Part shown: positions 35,567 to 43,911 of the stretch, piece after piece | How the letters are laid out: each line of letters opens with the position of its first letter | Position numbering within the stretch: the stretch's first letter is position 1 | NCBI RefSeq assembly: GCF_013376105.1 | Contig: NZ_JAAMFM010000035.1 | Span: 1 to 43,911 of the forward strand | Length of the DNA: 43,911 bases | Direction: 5' to 3' | Origin: Arthrobacter wenxiniae | Lineage (GTDB): Bacteria > Actinomycetota > Actinomycetes > Actinomycetales > Micrococcaceae | Translations under genes and position numbers: made by a program | The notes under the pieces: model-generated | Database searches by the model: none | Told to the model about the DNA's origin: nothing | What the model saw: only the letters and a program-made list of their open reading frames with translations

Positions 35567-37342
35567 TTATTTCGTGGGGGTCGCGGTCGGCGGGTTGGGC
35601 GGCGCCGTTGGCGCCGCCGGCCCGGTTGACACGTAGTAGGTCACGATCGACCCCTTGGCGGCCTGTGAACCGGCCGTGGGAACAACCCGGGCCACGGTGC
35701 CGGCGGGAACAGTGTCCGAGGCTTCCTCGGCCCGGGCGGGCAGGAAGCCGGCGTCCGTCAGGGCCTGGTCATAGGCGTCGGCCTTCTGTCCGCGGAAGGA
35801 GGGCACGGTGGCCATTTCCGGTCCCTTGGATACGGTGACGGTGACTTCGGTGCCCGGGGCCAGCGGGCCCGTGGGCGACAGCTCCGCGACGTCGCCGGCG
35901 GCAACGTCCGCATTGAAGACATCGTCCCCGCGCTTGACCTTCAGCCCCCGCTGTTCCAGCGTCGTCCGCACGGCGTCGAAGGGTTTCCCCAGGAATTCGG
36001 CGGCGGAAATGAGCACCGTCGCCGGAGCCGCGGTGGTGGGTTCCTGCGTCGGTGTCTCGGAAGGCGTTTCGGACGGCGTCGTGGCGGGCGCGGAGCTCAC
36101 CGTGGGGGCTGCGGACTTCGTGGCCGCCGGGGTGCCGTCGAAAACTCCGAGGCTTTGCAGCAGCAGCGCCGCAACGGCAAACAGCAGGAGGGCGATCAAG
36201 GCGACCGCCGGCCACGTCCACGGACTGCGGCCGCGCTTGACGGGCTCGTCGGACGTTTCCTCGGAATCAAGATCGCCCATCAGCGAATTCTCGTCCGGGT
36301 CATCATGCCAGGCGCGTTCGGCGCCGAGTGCCTCCGCGCGGGTGGCGGCGGCCCCGGCGGCGACTCCCGCGCCCACCAGGGGAAGCGCCGTCGTGCTTGG
36401 CTCCGACACGCTGCCCACCACGGAGGTGGGGGCCGTGGCGTTGATGTCAACGGGCGCCGTGATGGGGCCCGTGGTGGCCTCGAACAGGAGCATGCCCGGC
36501 ACGGCCGCGTGTGCAGCCGTGATGTTGCCGGTCCGGATCGCCTCGGCGGCCTCGGCGAGTTTCAGGGCGTTGGCGGGCCGGTTGGCCGGGTCCTTGGCCA
36601 GCATGGACATCAACAGCGCGCGGACCGGTGTGGGCAGGGTGTCCGGGAGCGGCGGCGGGGCGTCGTTGACCTGCGCCAGGGCGATGGCAATCTGCGACTC
36701 GCCGGAGAACGGCCGGTGGCCGGTGATGCACTCGTATCCGATGATCCCGAGTGAATAGATGTCACTGGAGCCGGTGGCCACCTGTCCGGTGGCCTGCTCG
36801 GGGGCCAGGTACTGGGCCGTGCCCATGACCTGGCCGGTCTGGGTCAGCGGCACCTGGTCGGCCAGGCGCGCGATGCCGAAGTCGGTGATTTTCACCCGGC
36901 CTTCCGGGGTGATGAGCAGGTTGCCGGGCTTGACGTCGCGGTGCACCAGACCCTGGGCGTGCGCCACGGACAGGGCGCGCGCGGTCTGGGCGATCATGGA
37001 CAGCGTCCAATCGGCGGACAGCACGTGTTCGCGTTCGATCAAGGCGGAGAGCGGCTCCCCGGGAACCAGTTCCATGACCAGGTACGCCGAGCCGTCCTCC
37101 TCACCGTAGTCAAAGACGTTGGCGATCCCCACATGGTTCAACAGTGCCGTGTGCTTGGCCTCGGCACGAAAGCGGGCCCTGAAGCCGGGATCCCCCGTGT
37201 ATTCGTCCTTGAGGATTTTGATCGCGACAATGCGGCCCAGGACCAGGTCCTGCGCCTTCCAAACTTCGCCCATGCCGCCGATGGCAATGCGTGAGGTGAG
37301 TTGGAATCTGCCGCCTAAGGTGATTCCTGAAGTAGGCCTCAC
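35567..37342 (-). CDS. pknA: Serine/threonine protein kinase PknA-like, with PASTA domains
   Basis: The kinase domain has [36 protein letters not shown] and the [17 protein letters not shown] activation loop. A linker rich in Ala, Thr and Glu leads to one membrane helix ([19 protein letters not shown]). After it come a Thr/Pro/Ser-rich spacer and two PASTA repeats, for example [20 protein letters not shown]. Mycobacterial PknA lacks PASTA domains, so this one may also sense cell-wall fragments; whether it is common to Micrococcaceae I cannot check. GTG 37342 overlaps the pbpA stop by 4 bases. Length is 591 residues. Confidence 0.93.
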   Translation of the reverse strand: MRPTSGITLGGRFQLTSRIAIGGMGEVWKAQDLVLGRIVAIKILKDEYTGDPGFRARFRAEAKHTALLNHVGIANVFDYGEEDGSAYLVMELVPGEPLSALIEREHVLSADWTLSMIAQTARALSVAHAQGLVHRDVKPGNLLITPEGRVKITDFGIARLADQVPLTQTGQVMGTAQYLAPEQATGQVATGSSDIYSLGIIGYECITGHRPFSGESQIAIALAQVNDAPPPLPDTLPTPVRALLMSMLAKDPANRPANALKLAEAAEAIRTGNITAAHAAVPGMLLFEATTGPITAPVDINATAPTSVVGSVSEPSTTALPLVGAGVAAGAAATRAEALGAERAWHDDPDENSLMGDLDSEETSDEPVKRGRSPWTWPAVALIALLLFAVAALLLQSLGVFDGTPAATKSAAPTVSSAPATTPSETPSETPTQEPTTAAPATVLISAAEFLGKPFDAVRTTLEQRGLKVKRGDDVFNADVAAGDVAELSPTGPLAPGTEVTVTVSKGPEMATVPSFRGQKADAYDQALTDAGFLPARAEEASDTVPAGTVARVVPTAGSQAAKGSIVTYYVSTGPAAPTAPPNPPTATPTK

Positions 37343-38796
37343 TTTTTCAACACCGCCTTGAAGAGTTTGCTTGCGTTGGGACTTGTCAGTGCCGCGCCGG
37401 TCGGCACGTCAACATTGGGCATCATGATGGTGACCACGTACTGCGGATCATTGGCCGGCGCGAAGCCGGTGAACCATGCATTGTTCAAACCAGTATTGCC
37501 GACTTCCGCGGTACCGGTTTTGCCGGCCACCTGCACGCCGGGAACGGCGGCCGCACCTGCAATGCCGTTGTCGACGACGCTGACCATCCAGTCCCTGATC
37601 TGGTGGGCGATCTCCGGCGTGGTGGACTGCCGCAGGACTTCCGGCTTCAAGGTTTCCACCGTCTTCAGGTCAGGTGTCCGCACGGTCTGGACCAGGTTGG
37701 GCTTCATCTGCTTGCCGTCATTGGCAATGGCCGCCGTCATCATGGCGATTTGCAGCGGAGTTGCCGTCACGTCCTGCTGGCCGATCGCGCTGCGGGCCAG
37801 GGCCGGGCCGTCCAGTTTGCCCGACGAGCCGGGGAACTGGCTGCCCGTGACGGCATCCGGGAAGGTCAGGGACTTGTCGTTGAAGCCGAACTTGTCCGCC
37901 TGCGCCGTGATGGCATCCTGTCCCAGGTCCAGGGCGATGCTGGCAAACGGCGTGTTGCACGAATTCTCGAGGGCAAAGGTGAAGCTGGCCTTGTCCTGCG
38001 TGTCGCACTGGCCGTACAGGTAGTTGGGCAGCGTATAGGCGATCCCGGGAAACTTCATGGCCGCCGGATTGGGCAGCACGCTGTCCTTGTTGTACTTCCC
38101 GGACGCGAGTGCGGCCGCCGTGTCGACCAGCTTGAAGACCGAGCCGGGCGCGTACGTCTGCTTGTACGCCGCCGAACCAAACAGGTCGATGCCGGGCACA
38201 TTGACCAGCTTTGCGTATGCCGCGTCGACGGACGCCTGGTCGTGGCTGGCCATGAGGTTGGTGTCGTAGGACGGTTTGGAAACCATGGCAACGATGGCGC
38301 CCGTCTTGGGGTTCATGACCACGATGGAGCCGGCGACGCCGTCGGGGATCATGTCGTAGGCCATCTTTTGAATGGCCGGATCGATGGTCAGCGCCACCGA
38401 CTGCCCCTGCGGCCGGACACCGGTGAAGGCCTGTGAAATCCGGTCGAACAAGGCCTCGTTGGTCGTGCCGGCCAGCTCGTCGCGCATGGCGGACTCCAAC
38501 CCGTACTGGCCGGCGTACTTGCTGAAGAAGCCGGTCAGGCCCGCATAGAGCAGGGGGTCGTTGTACTTGCGCTGATACTTGCAGTCCGAATCCGTGGCCA
38601 CGGATTCGGCAATGGGATGCCCGCCCACCAGAATGGGGCCGCGGTCGCTGCAGAACGTCTTCAACAGCTGGCGGTTGTTGCTGGGGTTGGCGTTGAGCGA
38701 ATCGGCGTCGAAGAACTGCACATAGGAGATGGAGCCGAAGAGCAGAACGAACAGCGCGATGGCCACGATCCAGGAATTTCGAATGGCCTGGTTCAT
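37339..38796 (-). CDS. pbpA: Class B penicillin-binding protein PbpA
   Basis: This transpeptidase crosslinks peptidoglycan as partner of the RodA glycosyltransferase encoded just upstream. One N-terminal membrane anchor lies at residues 8-25. The three catalytic motifs are intact: SVFK at 219-222, SCN at 279-281 and KTG at 426-428. At 485 residues it is a typical actinobacterial PbpA. The start ATG overlaps the rodA stop and the end overlaps the pknA start, each as a 4-base coupling. PbpA is a known PknB substrate in mycobacteria. Confidence 0.95.
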   Translation of the reverse strand: MNQAIRNSWIVAIALFVLLFGSISYVQFFDADSLNANPSNNRQLLKTFCSDRGPILVGGHPIAESVATDSDCKYQRKYNDPLLYAGLTGFFSKYAGQYGLESAMRDELAGTTNEALFDRISQAFTGVRPQGQSVALTIDPAIQKMAYDMIPDGVAGSIVVMNPKTGAIVAMVSKPSYDTNLMASHDQASVDAAYAKLVNVPGIDLFGSAAYKQTYAPGSVFKLVDTAAALASGKYNKDSVLPNPAAMKFPGIAYTLPNYLYGQCDTQDKASFTFALENSCNTPFASIALDLGQDAITAQADKFGFNDKSLTFPDAVTGSQFPGSSGKLDGPALARSAIGQQDVTATPLQIAMMTAAIANDGKQMKPNLVQTVRTPDLKTVETLKPEVLRQSTTPEIAHQIRDWMVSVVDNGIAGAAAVPGVQVAGKTGTAEVGNTGLNNAWFTGFAPANDPQYVVTIMMPNVDVPTGAALTSPNASKLFKAVLKK

Positions 38797-40163
38797 GATG
38801 CGGGCACCTCCTTCCGGGACTGGTCATCGGGCTTGGCGGCCGACTCGGCCGGCCTCCGGGCGGCATTGGAAATCTTCAGTAGCAACGCGACGATGATCCA
38901 GTTGGCCAGCAGGGAGGAACCGCCGGCCGCAAGGAACGGCGTTGTCAATCCGGTCAGCGGGATGAGCCGGGTGACGCCGCCGATGATGACGAAGCACTGC
39001 AGCGCAAAGGCAAACGACAGCCCCACGGCCAGCAGCTTGCCAAAGGAATCCCGGGTGCCCAGCGCCGCACGGAAGCCGCGCCCAATCAGCAGGGCATAGA
39101 GGCACACGACGGCGAACAGGCCCACCAGCCCGAGTTCCTCGCCAATGCTGGCGATGATCATGTCGCTGTTGGCCAGGGGGACGCTGTCCGGGGAACCTTC
39201 GCCCAGGCCCGTTCCCAGCAGCCCGCCGTTGGCCATGCCAAACAGGCCCTCAACCACCTGGAAGCTGCCGCCATTGGCCCCGATGTACTGGGGATCCAGC
39301 GCGTGGATCCAGGTGTCGATCCGGCGGGTCACGTGCGGGAAGATGCTGTACGCGGCATACCCTCCCACCGCCATCAGCACCAGCCCGATGAAGACCCAGC
39401 TGATGCGGCTGGTGGCCACGTAGATCATGACCATGAACAGGCCGAAGAACAGGATCGACGTGCCCAGGTCGTGCTGGAACACCAGCACCCCCACGCTGGC
39501 AATCCACGCGACAATCATGGGCCCGAGGTCGCGAATCCTCGGCAACTGCAGGCGGCCCAGCCTCTTGCCGGCCAGAAGGATCAGGTCCCTGTTGGAGGAA
39601 AGATACCCGGCAAAGAATATGGCCAGGGTGATCTTGGCAATCTCGCCGGGCTGGAAGCTGAAGGGCCCAAGCTTGATCCAGACGGTGGCCCCGTTCACGT
39701 CGCCGGCCGAGATGCCCGGAACCAGCGGCAGGATCAGCAGGAAGGCGGAGAGTGCCAGGGAAATGTAGGTGTACCGGCGCAAGACGCGGTGGTCCTTGAG
39801 CAGCCAGAGCACCGACACCGCGGCGGCCACCGCCAGACCCGTCCAGAGCCACTGGCGCTGCCCGGCGGTGTCCCCCGTGACAATGTCCAGACGGTGGATT
39901 ACTGCCAGCCCCAGACCATTGAGCGCCACCGTGACGGGCAAGATCACCGGGTCCGCATATTTTGCGCGGAACCGCAGTGTTACGTGGACGGCCAGTGACA
40001 GGCCGGCCAGCACGGCTGCCTGGGTGTAGAAGTCGTTGTCAAAGGTCCGGCCCAGATTGAGATTGACAAGGGCGTTGGCCATGACGCCCATGCCCAGGGC
40101 CAGGACCAGCAAAAGCAGTTCAATGTTGCGGCGCGGCTTGGCAACAGTCATCAGTTGGCTCAT
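38793..40163 (-). CDS. rodA: SEDS glycosyltransferase RodA/FtsW family
   Basis: RodA polymerises glycan strands from lipid II. The 456-residue protein has about ten to twelve membrane helices. Family motifs include GANGGSFQVVEGLFGMANGG and the C-terminal TRLIPLTGLTTPFLAAGGSS. The ATG at 40163 has GGAGGT upstream and overlaps the pstP stop by 4 bases; a longer upstream frame gives unrelated Pro-rich sequence and is rejected. Its position next to pbpA identifies it as RodA rather than FtsW, which is normally in the dcw cluster. Confidence 0.94.
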   Translation of the reverse strand: MSQLMTVAKPRRNIELLLLVLALGMGVMANALVNLNLGRTFDNDFYTQAAVLAGLSLAVHVTLRFRAKYADPVILPVTVALNGLGLAVIHRLDIVTGDTAGQRQWLWTGLAVAAAVSVLWLLKDHRVLRRYTYISLALSAFLLILPLVPGISAGDVNGATVWIKLGPFSFQPGEIAKITLAIFFAGYLSSNRDLILLAGKRLGRLQLPRIRDLGPMIVAWIASVGVLVFQHDLGTSILFFGLFMVMIYVATSRISWVFIGLVLMAVGGYAAYSIFPHVTRRIDTWIHALDPQYIGANGGSFQVVEGLFGMANGGLLGTGLGEGSPDSVPLANSDMIIASIGEELGLVGLFAVVCLYALLIGRGFRAALGTRDSFGKLLAVGLSFAFALQCFVIIGGVTRLIPLTGLTTPFLAAGGSSLLANWIIVALLLKISNAARRPAESAAKPDDQSRKEVPAS

Positions 40164-41869
40164 TGTCCACCTCCGGGGGTGCATGTGGGGGCGGCTGACG
40201 GCGTGGCCGAAGTCGGGGACGCCGCCGGCGCCGCGCCGGACGGTTTCACGGCGCCGCGGGACGGCTTCGGCGTGGCTGTTGCCTTCGCAGTGGCCTTCGG
40301 CGTCGCCTTGGACGTGGGAGCCGTACCGCCCGGCGTGCCGAAGGGGGAACGGGTGGCCGGAACCAGCGCGCAGGGCGGGGTGCTGGTGCCGGTTCCCAGT
40401 TGCAGGTCGCTGATGATTTGCTCCGCGGCGCCGAGCGAGGCGGCCGGGAGTGTCTGGGCCACCAGCTGCTGGGAATATTCCGGCAGGGACGTGACGGACA
40501 CGGTGGTCTCGCGCTGCAGATGGGACAGGCGAATCGGGCCCAGGTTTTGGGACACCCCCTGGAAGATGGCCACGTTGCCGTGGGAGACCCCCACGAAATA
40601 CTGGGTTTGCGTCCACGCGAAGGCAGCCCAGGCCCCGGCGACGATGGCAATGGCTGCCAAACCGCCCACAATCGAAAACAGCCAGCGCCGGTAGCGGGCG
40701 CGGGGCAGGGACTGCTCGGTCTCGTCCTCCGACAGCGCAGCCTCGACCGGCTTGTGGGTCAGGACGGTCGCAGCCCGCTGCGTGGCGGGATGGCGGGCCA
40801 GCTGGGGGATCTTCCCTTCGGCATTAGCCGTGAGGGCGGCCCCCACGAGTTCGTGGGGGCGTTGCGACAGTTCAAGGCGCACCACGGCGGCGCGAATGTG
40901 GGCGTCGAGTCCCTCCGACGCGTCATCTCCGCCGTCATCGCCGGTTGCTGCGGCCGCATCGGGACCGGCTGGCGAGTCAGCAACCGGGGACGACGTCGCG
41001 CCCGGTGCGCCGCCGCCGTTCCCGCCGCCGGCAGGCACCGGGGAGAGGGAGGGAAGGTCCTGCTCGTCGGGGACGGTGCCGGGAGCATCGTTGCCCGCTA
41101 TGGTGTCCAGCGCCGCGGTGGTGGTGTCCTCCGGGGTGGCCTCGGCCACGTCGAAGACCACCACGGTGACGTTGTCCGGGGAGCCGGCGGCCAGGGTCAG
41201 GTCAATGAGGGTTTCGGCGCAGTGCGCCAGGTTGCTGGTGTGCCGGACCACTTCCTCCACCGTCTCGTGGCGGACAAAGTTCAGTCCGTCGGAGCACAGC
41301 AGCCAGCGCTCACCGGGTTCGGCGTCGAAGTATTTCAAGTCCAGTTCCGGGGAGGCATCCACGTCGCCCAGGACCCGCATCAGTACGTTCTTGTGGGGAT
41401 GGACCTCGGCCTCGGCCTCGGTCATCCGGCCTTCGTCAATCATGCGCTGCACGAAGGTGTGGTCGGCACTCATCTGCTCGAAGACGCCGTTCTTGAGCCG
41501 GTACGCCCGCGAGTCACCAATGTGGGCGTAGGCCAGGCGCCGCCCGGACAGCAGGAGTGCGGTCACAGTGGTGCCCATGCCGGCCAGCTTGGGATTGACG
41601 TGGACCAGCTCCGAGAGGAGGGAATTGGCCGTCTGGATTTCGTCGGCCAGGTGGGTGCCGGGGTCGTCCCCTGCATATCCATCGCGGTCCAGGTGGATCA
41701 GGTCCAGCACCGTCGAGGCGCTGGCAACGTCGCCTCCCGCGTGCCCGCCCATGCCATCTGCAACCACGGCGAGGTGTCTGCCTGCATACGCGGAGTCGTC
41801 ATTCTTCGCCCGGACCAGGCCCATGTGCGACCTTGCCGCAAAGCGCAGGATCAACGGGTGTTCGGTCAT
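40160..41869 (-). CDS. pstP: PP2C-type serine/threonine phosphatase PstP
   Basis: PstP removes phosphates placed by PknA/PknB and related kinases. The PP2C metal-binding residues lie in RAKNDDSAY, VVADGMGGHAGG (35-46), LLCSDGLN and AGSPDNVTVV. The catalytic domain covers the first 240 residues. A long acidic, Gly/Ala-rich juxtamembrane region follows, then one membrane helix near residue 400 (WLFSIVGGLAAIAIVAGAWA) and an extracytoplasmic domain ending in a Pro/Ala/Lys-rich tail. It is 569 residues long and starts 2 bases after fhaB. Confidence 0.95.
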   Translation of the reverse strand: MTEHPLILRFAARSHMGLVRAKNDDSAYAGRHLAVVADGMGGHAGGDVASASTVLDLIHLDRDGYAGDDPGTHLADEIQTANSLLSELVHVNPKLAGMGTTVTALLLSGRRLAYAHIGDSRAYRLKNGVFEQMSADHTFVQRMIDEGRMTEAEAEVHPHKNVLMRVLGDVDASPELDLKYFDAEPGERWLLCSDGLNFVRHETVEEVVRHTSNLAHCAETLIDLTLAAGSPDNVTVVVFDVAEATPEDTTTAALDTIAGNDAPGTVPDEQDLPSLSPVPAGGGNGGGAPGATSSPVADSPAGPDAAAATGDDGGDDASEGLDAHIRAAVVRLELSQRPHELVGAALTANAEGKIPQLARHPATQRAATVLTHKPVEAALSEDETEQSLPRARYRRWLFSIVGGLAAIAIVAGAWAAFAWTQTQYFVGVSHGNVAIFQGVSQNLGPIRLSHLQRETTVSVTSLPEYSQQLVAQTLPAASLGAAEQIISDLQLGTGTSTPPCALVPATRSPFGTPGGTAPTSKATPKATAKATATPKPSRGAVKPSGAAPAASPTSATPSAAPTCTPGGGQ

Positions 41870-41871
41870 CC

Positions 41872-42357
41872 CTACGGCCTCAATTCGATGACCGTTTTGC
41901 CGATCCGAACCGGGACGCCAAGTTCAACGGGCAGTGCCCGCGTCAATTGCGTGCCGCCGAGGTATGTGCCGTTGGTGGAGCCCAGGTCCTCAATGAACCA
42001 GCGCGTGCCCTGCGGAAACAGCCTGGCGTGGCGGCCCGAGGCGTAGTCGTCCTCGAGCACCAGCGTGGCTTCCTGGGCCCGCCCCAAGAGGATGGGGGTG
42101 CCGGAGAGCTCCAGCGTGGTTCCCGTCAGTGGCCCTTCAGTCACCACGAGCTCGCGCGCCTGCGCCTTCGCGGGGGCGGGCTGTTCGACCAGTTCAGGAT
42201 GCCTGCGGGCCTGGCGTGCCGTGGGGGCGCCCACCTTGGCCTTCCGGCCGATCACCAGGTCCCGGCGCATGGCAGCCACAACGCTGAAGACCATGACCCA
42301 CATCAGGATCAGGAAGCCGAACCGCAAAATGGTGACTGTCAGGCTGAGATCATTCAC
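41872..42357 (-). CDS. fhaB: FHA-domain membrane protein FhaB (FipA)
   Basis: FHA domains bind phosphothreonine; FhaB links kinase signalling to septum formation in mycobacteria. It has one N-terminal membrane helix (LRFGFLILMWVMVFSVVAAM), a basic linker and a C-terminal FHA domain. FHA signatures GTPILLGRAQEATLVLEDD, SGRHARLF and DLGSTNGTYLGG are intact. At 161 residues it has normal length. The ATG overlaps the fhaA stop by 4 bases, and it precedes pstP. Confidence 0.95.
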   Translation of the reverse strand: MNDLSLTVTILRFGFLILMWVMVFSVVAAMRRDLVIGRKAKVGAPTARQARRHPELVEQPAPAKAQARELVVTEGPLTGTTLELSGTPILLGRAQEATLVLEDDYASGRHARLFPQGTRWFIEDLGSTNGTYLGGTQLTRALPVELGVPVRIGKTVIELRP

Positions 42358-43163
42358 GGGCGGCCGCCATTCCGTGCCGGCAGGATGCGGAAGGTGATCT
42401 CTGTCCGGCCCATGGTGATGGTTGTTCCGTCGGTCAGCTCGGCGCTGCCGTGCACCCTGTTGCCATTGACGTAGCTGCCGTTGGTGGATCCAAGGTCGAC
42501 GGCGGTGCTGACGCCTCCGCGGGTGCGGATCTCCAGGTGCTTCCGGGAGACTCCCGTGTCGTCAATGAGAATGTCCGCCTCGGACGACCGGCCCAAAGTG
42601 ATGGAGCTGGCATTAAGTGAGTACCGCTGGCCATCTATGTCCAGTACGGGCCGGCCCGCGGGCACGGCTTTCCGCGGAGCCGGTTCCTGGCGCTTGTACA
42701 TGGGAGCGGGCGGCTGCCTCGGCTGGACGGGGGCGCGTGCCGGGGCTGCCGGCGGCGGGGCCGGGCGCTGCGTCGCGGGGCTGGAGGGCTGGTTTTCCTT
42801 CTCGGTGGCGGAGGCCACCTCGAAATTGCCTGCCCGCAACTCTGCCTCGTGGTTAAACGTGACGCGGACCGGGCCCTGCAATACATAACCCTGGCTGCGT
42901 GAGTGGTTGATGACAACATCGCAGAGCTCCTCGGCGAGGGCCACGCCCCAGGAGCGCGCTCGTTCAAAGTCGGTGTCGCCCAGCTGGATGTTGAACACAT
43001 TGGGCGCCAAGGTGCGGCCGGCGTCGAGAGTCATGGCCTTGTCATCAAGTTCACGGCGAAGGGCGCTGGCAACCTCTACGGGCTGCAGGGCCTTCGAACC
43101 CCGGGAGAAGGCGCCGCGAACTGCCTTTTCAATGCCTCTTTCAACATTGTCGAACAGTCCCAT
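42354..43163 (-). CDS. fhaA: FHA-domain protein FhaA with DUF3662 domain
   Basis: FhaA binds phosphorylated partners such as MviN/MurJ and PknB and restrains peptidoglycan synthesis in mycobacteria. The N-terminal DUF3662 domain begins MGLFDNVERGIEKAVRGAFS and covers about 130 residues. A Pro/Ala/Gln-rich linker (about 140-175) leads to the C-terminal FHA domain, with ITLGRSSEADILIDD, SRKHLEI and DLGSTNGSYVNG. ATG 43163 has AAAGGAGGAG just upstream, so an upstream in-frame start at 43415 is rejected. At 269 residues the linker is short compared with mycobacterial FhaA. It is the first gene of the operon. Confidence 0.95.
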   Translation of the reverse strand: MGLFDNVERGIEKAVRGAFSRGSKALQPVEVASALRRELDDKAMTLDAGRTLAPNVFNIQLGDTDFERARSWGVALAEELCDVVINHSRSQGYVLQGPVRVTFNHEAELRAGNFEVASATEKENQPSSPATQRPAPPPAAPARAPVQPRQPPAPMYKRQEPAPRKAVPAGRPVLDIDGQRYSLNASSITLGRSSEADILIDDTGVSRKHLEIRTRGGVSTAVDLGSTNGSYVNGNRVHGSAELTDGTTITMGRTEITFRILPARNGGRP

Positions 43164-43562
43164 GCTGTCTCCTCCTTTCGTTTGGGTGTGGCACGTGGCG
43201 GCCACCGGCAATCTTCGGTCCCGTGGCTGTCCCTGCACGGCATGAAAACATGCGTTAAGGAACAGTCGCCCGCACGTGGGGCAACGATCCACATCGTCGA
43301 TACTACTGGGCGCGGCTTGGAATGACCTTATTGAGGGCCTTGTTTGGGCTGGAATTCCTACCCGGGGATGAGTCCGCGCACCATGCCCTGGCGCCGGGCA
43401 AAACCGCGGGTTCAAGGGGCGGCCGGACGGTTTGGTGGGCGGCGCCGGACGTCAACACGCCGCCCTGCATCCGGCCGTTTAGGAATTTGGCAAGCTGTCC
43501 TATATGCTTGATCTCGCTGTTCCACTGAAACCCGTAAGGGAAACGGTGGAAACCGGCAAAAC
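43164..43562. other. Divergent intergenic region, fhaA to tRNA-Leu
   Basis: About 400 bp with no convincing gene. It must contain the promoter of the fhaA-pknB operon (minus strand) and that of the tRNA (plus strand), but I see no clear consensus hexamer pairs. TTGGCA at 43487 is an isolated -35-like match. Confidence 0.6.
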
Positions 43563-43645
43563 GCGCGAGTGGCGGAACGGCAGACGCGCTGGCTTCAGGT
43601 GCCAGTGTCCGAAAGGGCGTGGGGGTTCAAATCCCCCCTCGCGCA
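43563..43645 (+). tRNA. tRNA-Leu (anticodon CAG)
   Basis: The acceptor GCGCGAG pairs with CTCGCGC and the discriminator is A. The D arm TGGCGGAACGGCAGACGC fits class II tRNAs. The anticodon arm CTGGCTTCAGGTGCCAG carries CAG. A long variable arm (TGTCCGAAAGGGCGT) marks it as leucine-type, and the T loop is GGTTCAAATCC. CCA is not encoded. Confidence 0.96.
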
Positions 43646-43657
43646 CGTTGATGAACG

Positions 43658-43703
43658 AAGGTCCCTGACAGAACCAAGTGGTTCTGTCAGGGACCTTTTC
43701 GTT
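43658..43703 (+). terminator. Intrinsic terminator after tRNA-Leu
   Basis: Perfect 18-bp arms (43658-43675 and 43680-43697) around AAGT, followed by TTCGTTT. The arm length is unusual for a tRNA terminator. Confidence 0.92.
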
Positions 43704-43791
43704 TAACCAGTCCCTGGCCTGGGTCTCCGGTGGCTGCCGGCCTGCCGCCCAAGTGTCTGATGCCCACCCGTCTTGTGCCTATTCAATCCCT

Positions 43792-43826
43792 TGTCGGCTG
43801 TCGGCTGTCGGCTGTCGGCTGTCTGC
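43792..43826 (+). repeat. 7-bp tandem repeat (TGTCGGC)x5
   Basis: Four exact TGTCGGC units from 43792 are followed by TGTCTGC. It lies in the gene-free end of the window (43704-43911), where I see no coding sequence. It is a likely slippage-prone microsatellite. Confidence 0.9.
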
Positions 43827-43911
43827 GCATCCGCGGTCCGGGGAAAGGCCGCCCTGCAACCCGGCAGCCATCTGTTGCCCAACCCGGGACAAGCGGACCC
43901 CCGGTCGATTT

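Overview
The window is a high-GC actinobacterial chromosome segment around the replication origin. The gene order rpmH-dnaA-dnaN-gnd-recF-DUF721-gyrB-gyrA-DUF3566-tRNA-Ile-DLW39-tRNA-Ala, followed by crgA, sortase E, pabA/trpG and a pknB-pknA-pbpA-rodA-pstP-fhaB-fhaA cluster, is typical of Micrococcales. The protein sequences look most like Arthrobacter and relatives (Micrococcaceae). The genus is inferred from gene order and my memory of the families; no database search was made.

Region 1 (1-5278) is gene-poor and decayed. A relic of an IS110-type transposase lies at the left edge. Most of 653-4243, read on the minus strand, is a heavily eroded two-gene RNA-repair cassette: hen1 (RNA 3'-terminal 2'-O-methyltransferase) overlapping pnkp (polynucleotide kinase-phosphatase-ligase) by ATGA. 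An intact-looking 1347-bp insertion sequence (862-2208) with a DDE transposase, compound terminal repeats and a 5-bp target duplication sits inside the pnkp relic. Removing it rejoins the pnkp C-terminus in frame. Three parS sites lie in this region; a fourth lies inside parA.

Region 2 (5279-10807, minus strand) holds parB, parA, rsmG, khpB/jag, yidC, yidD, rnpA and rpmH, reading away from the origin. Region 3 (10808-13265) carries dnaA and two flanking DnaA-box arrays; the dnaA-dnaN gap has a 32% GC stretch suitable for unwinding. Region 4 (13266-22928, plus strand) holds dnaN, gnd, recF, a DUF721 gene, gyrB, gyrA and a DUF3566 membrane-protein gene.

Region 5 (22929-31535) is mixed: two tRNAs around a 39-codon DLW-39 gene, an EamA-type permease, an amphipathic-repeat membrane protein, a cyclophilin, a rhomboid protease, a flavin reductase-like gene, a large ATPase-LuxR regulator, a probable 6C small RNA and a small repeat protein. 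Between the flavin reductase and the regulator is a dense array of about a dozen DnaA-box-like nonamers with a 39% GC core, some 15 kb from dnaA. It is denser than either array at dnaA.

Region 6 (31537-43163) is the cell-envelope growth and signalling block: crgA, sortase E, a small membrane protein and pabA/trpG, then a tightly overlapping minus-strand operon encoding FhaA, FhaB, the PP2C phosphatase, RodA, a class B PBP, and the kinases PknA and PknB. A tRNA-Leu(CAG) gene with a strong terminator follows. The most unusual points are the decayed Hen1-Pnkp cassette, the nested insertion sequence, and the distal DnaA-box array.
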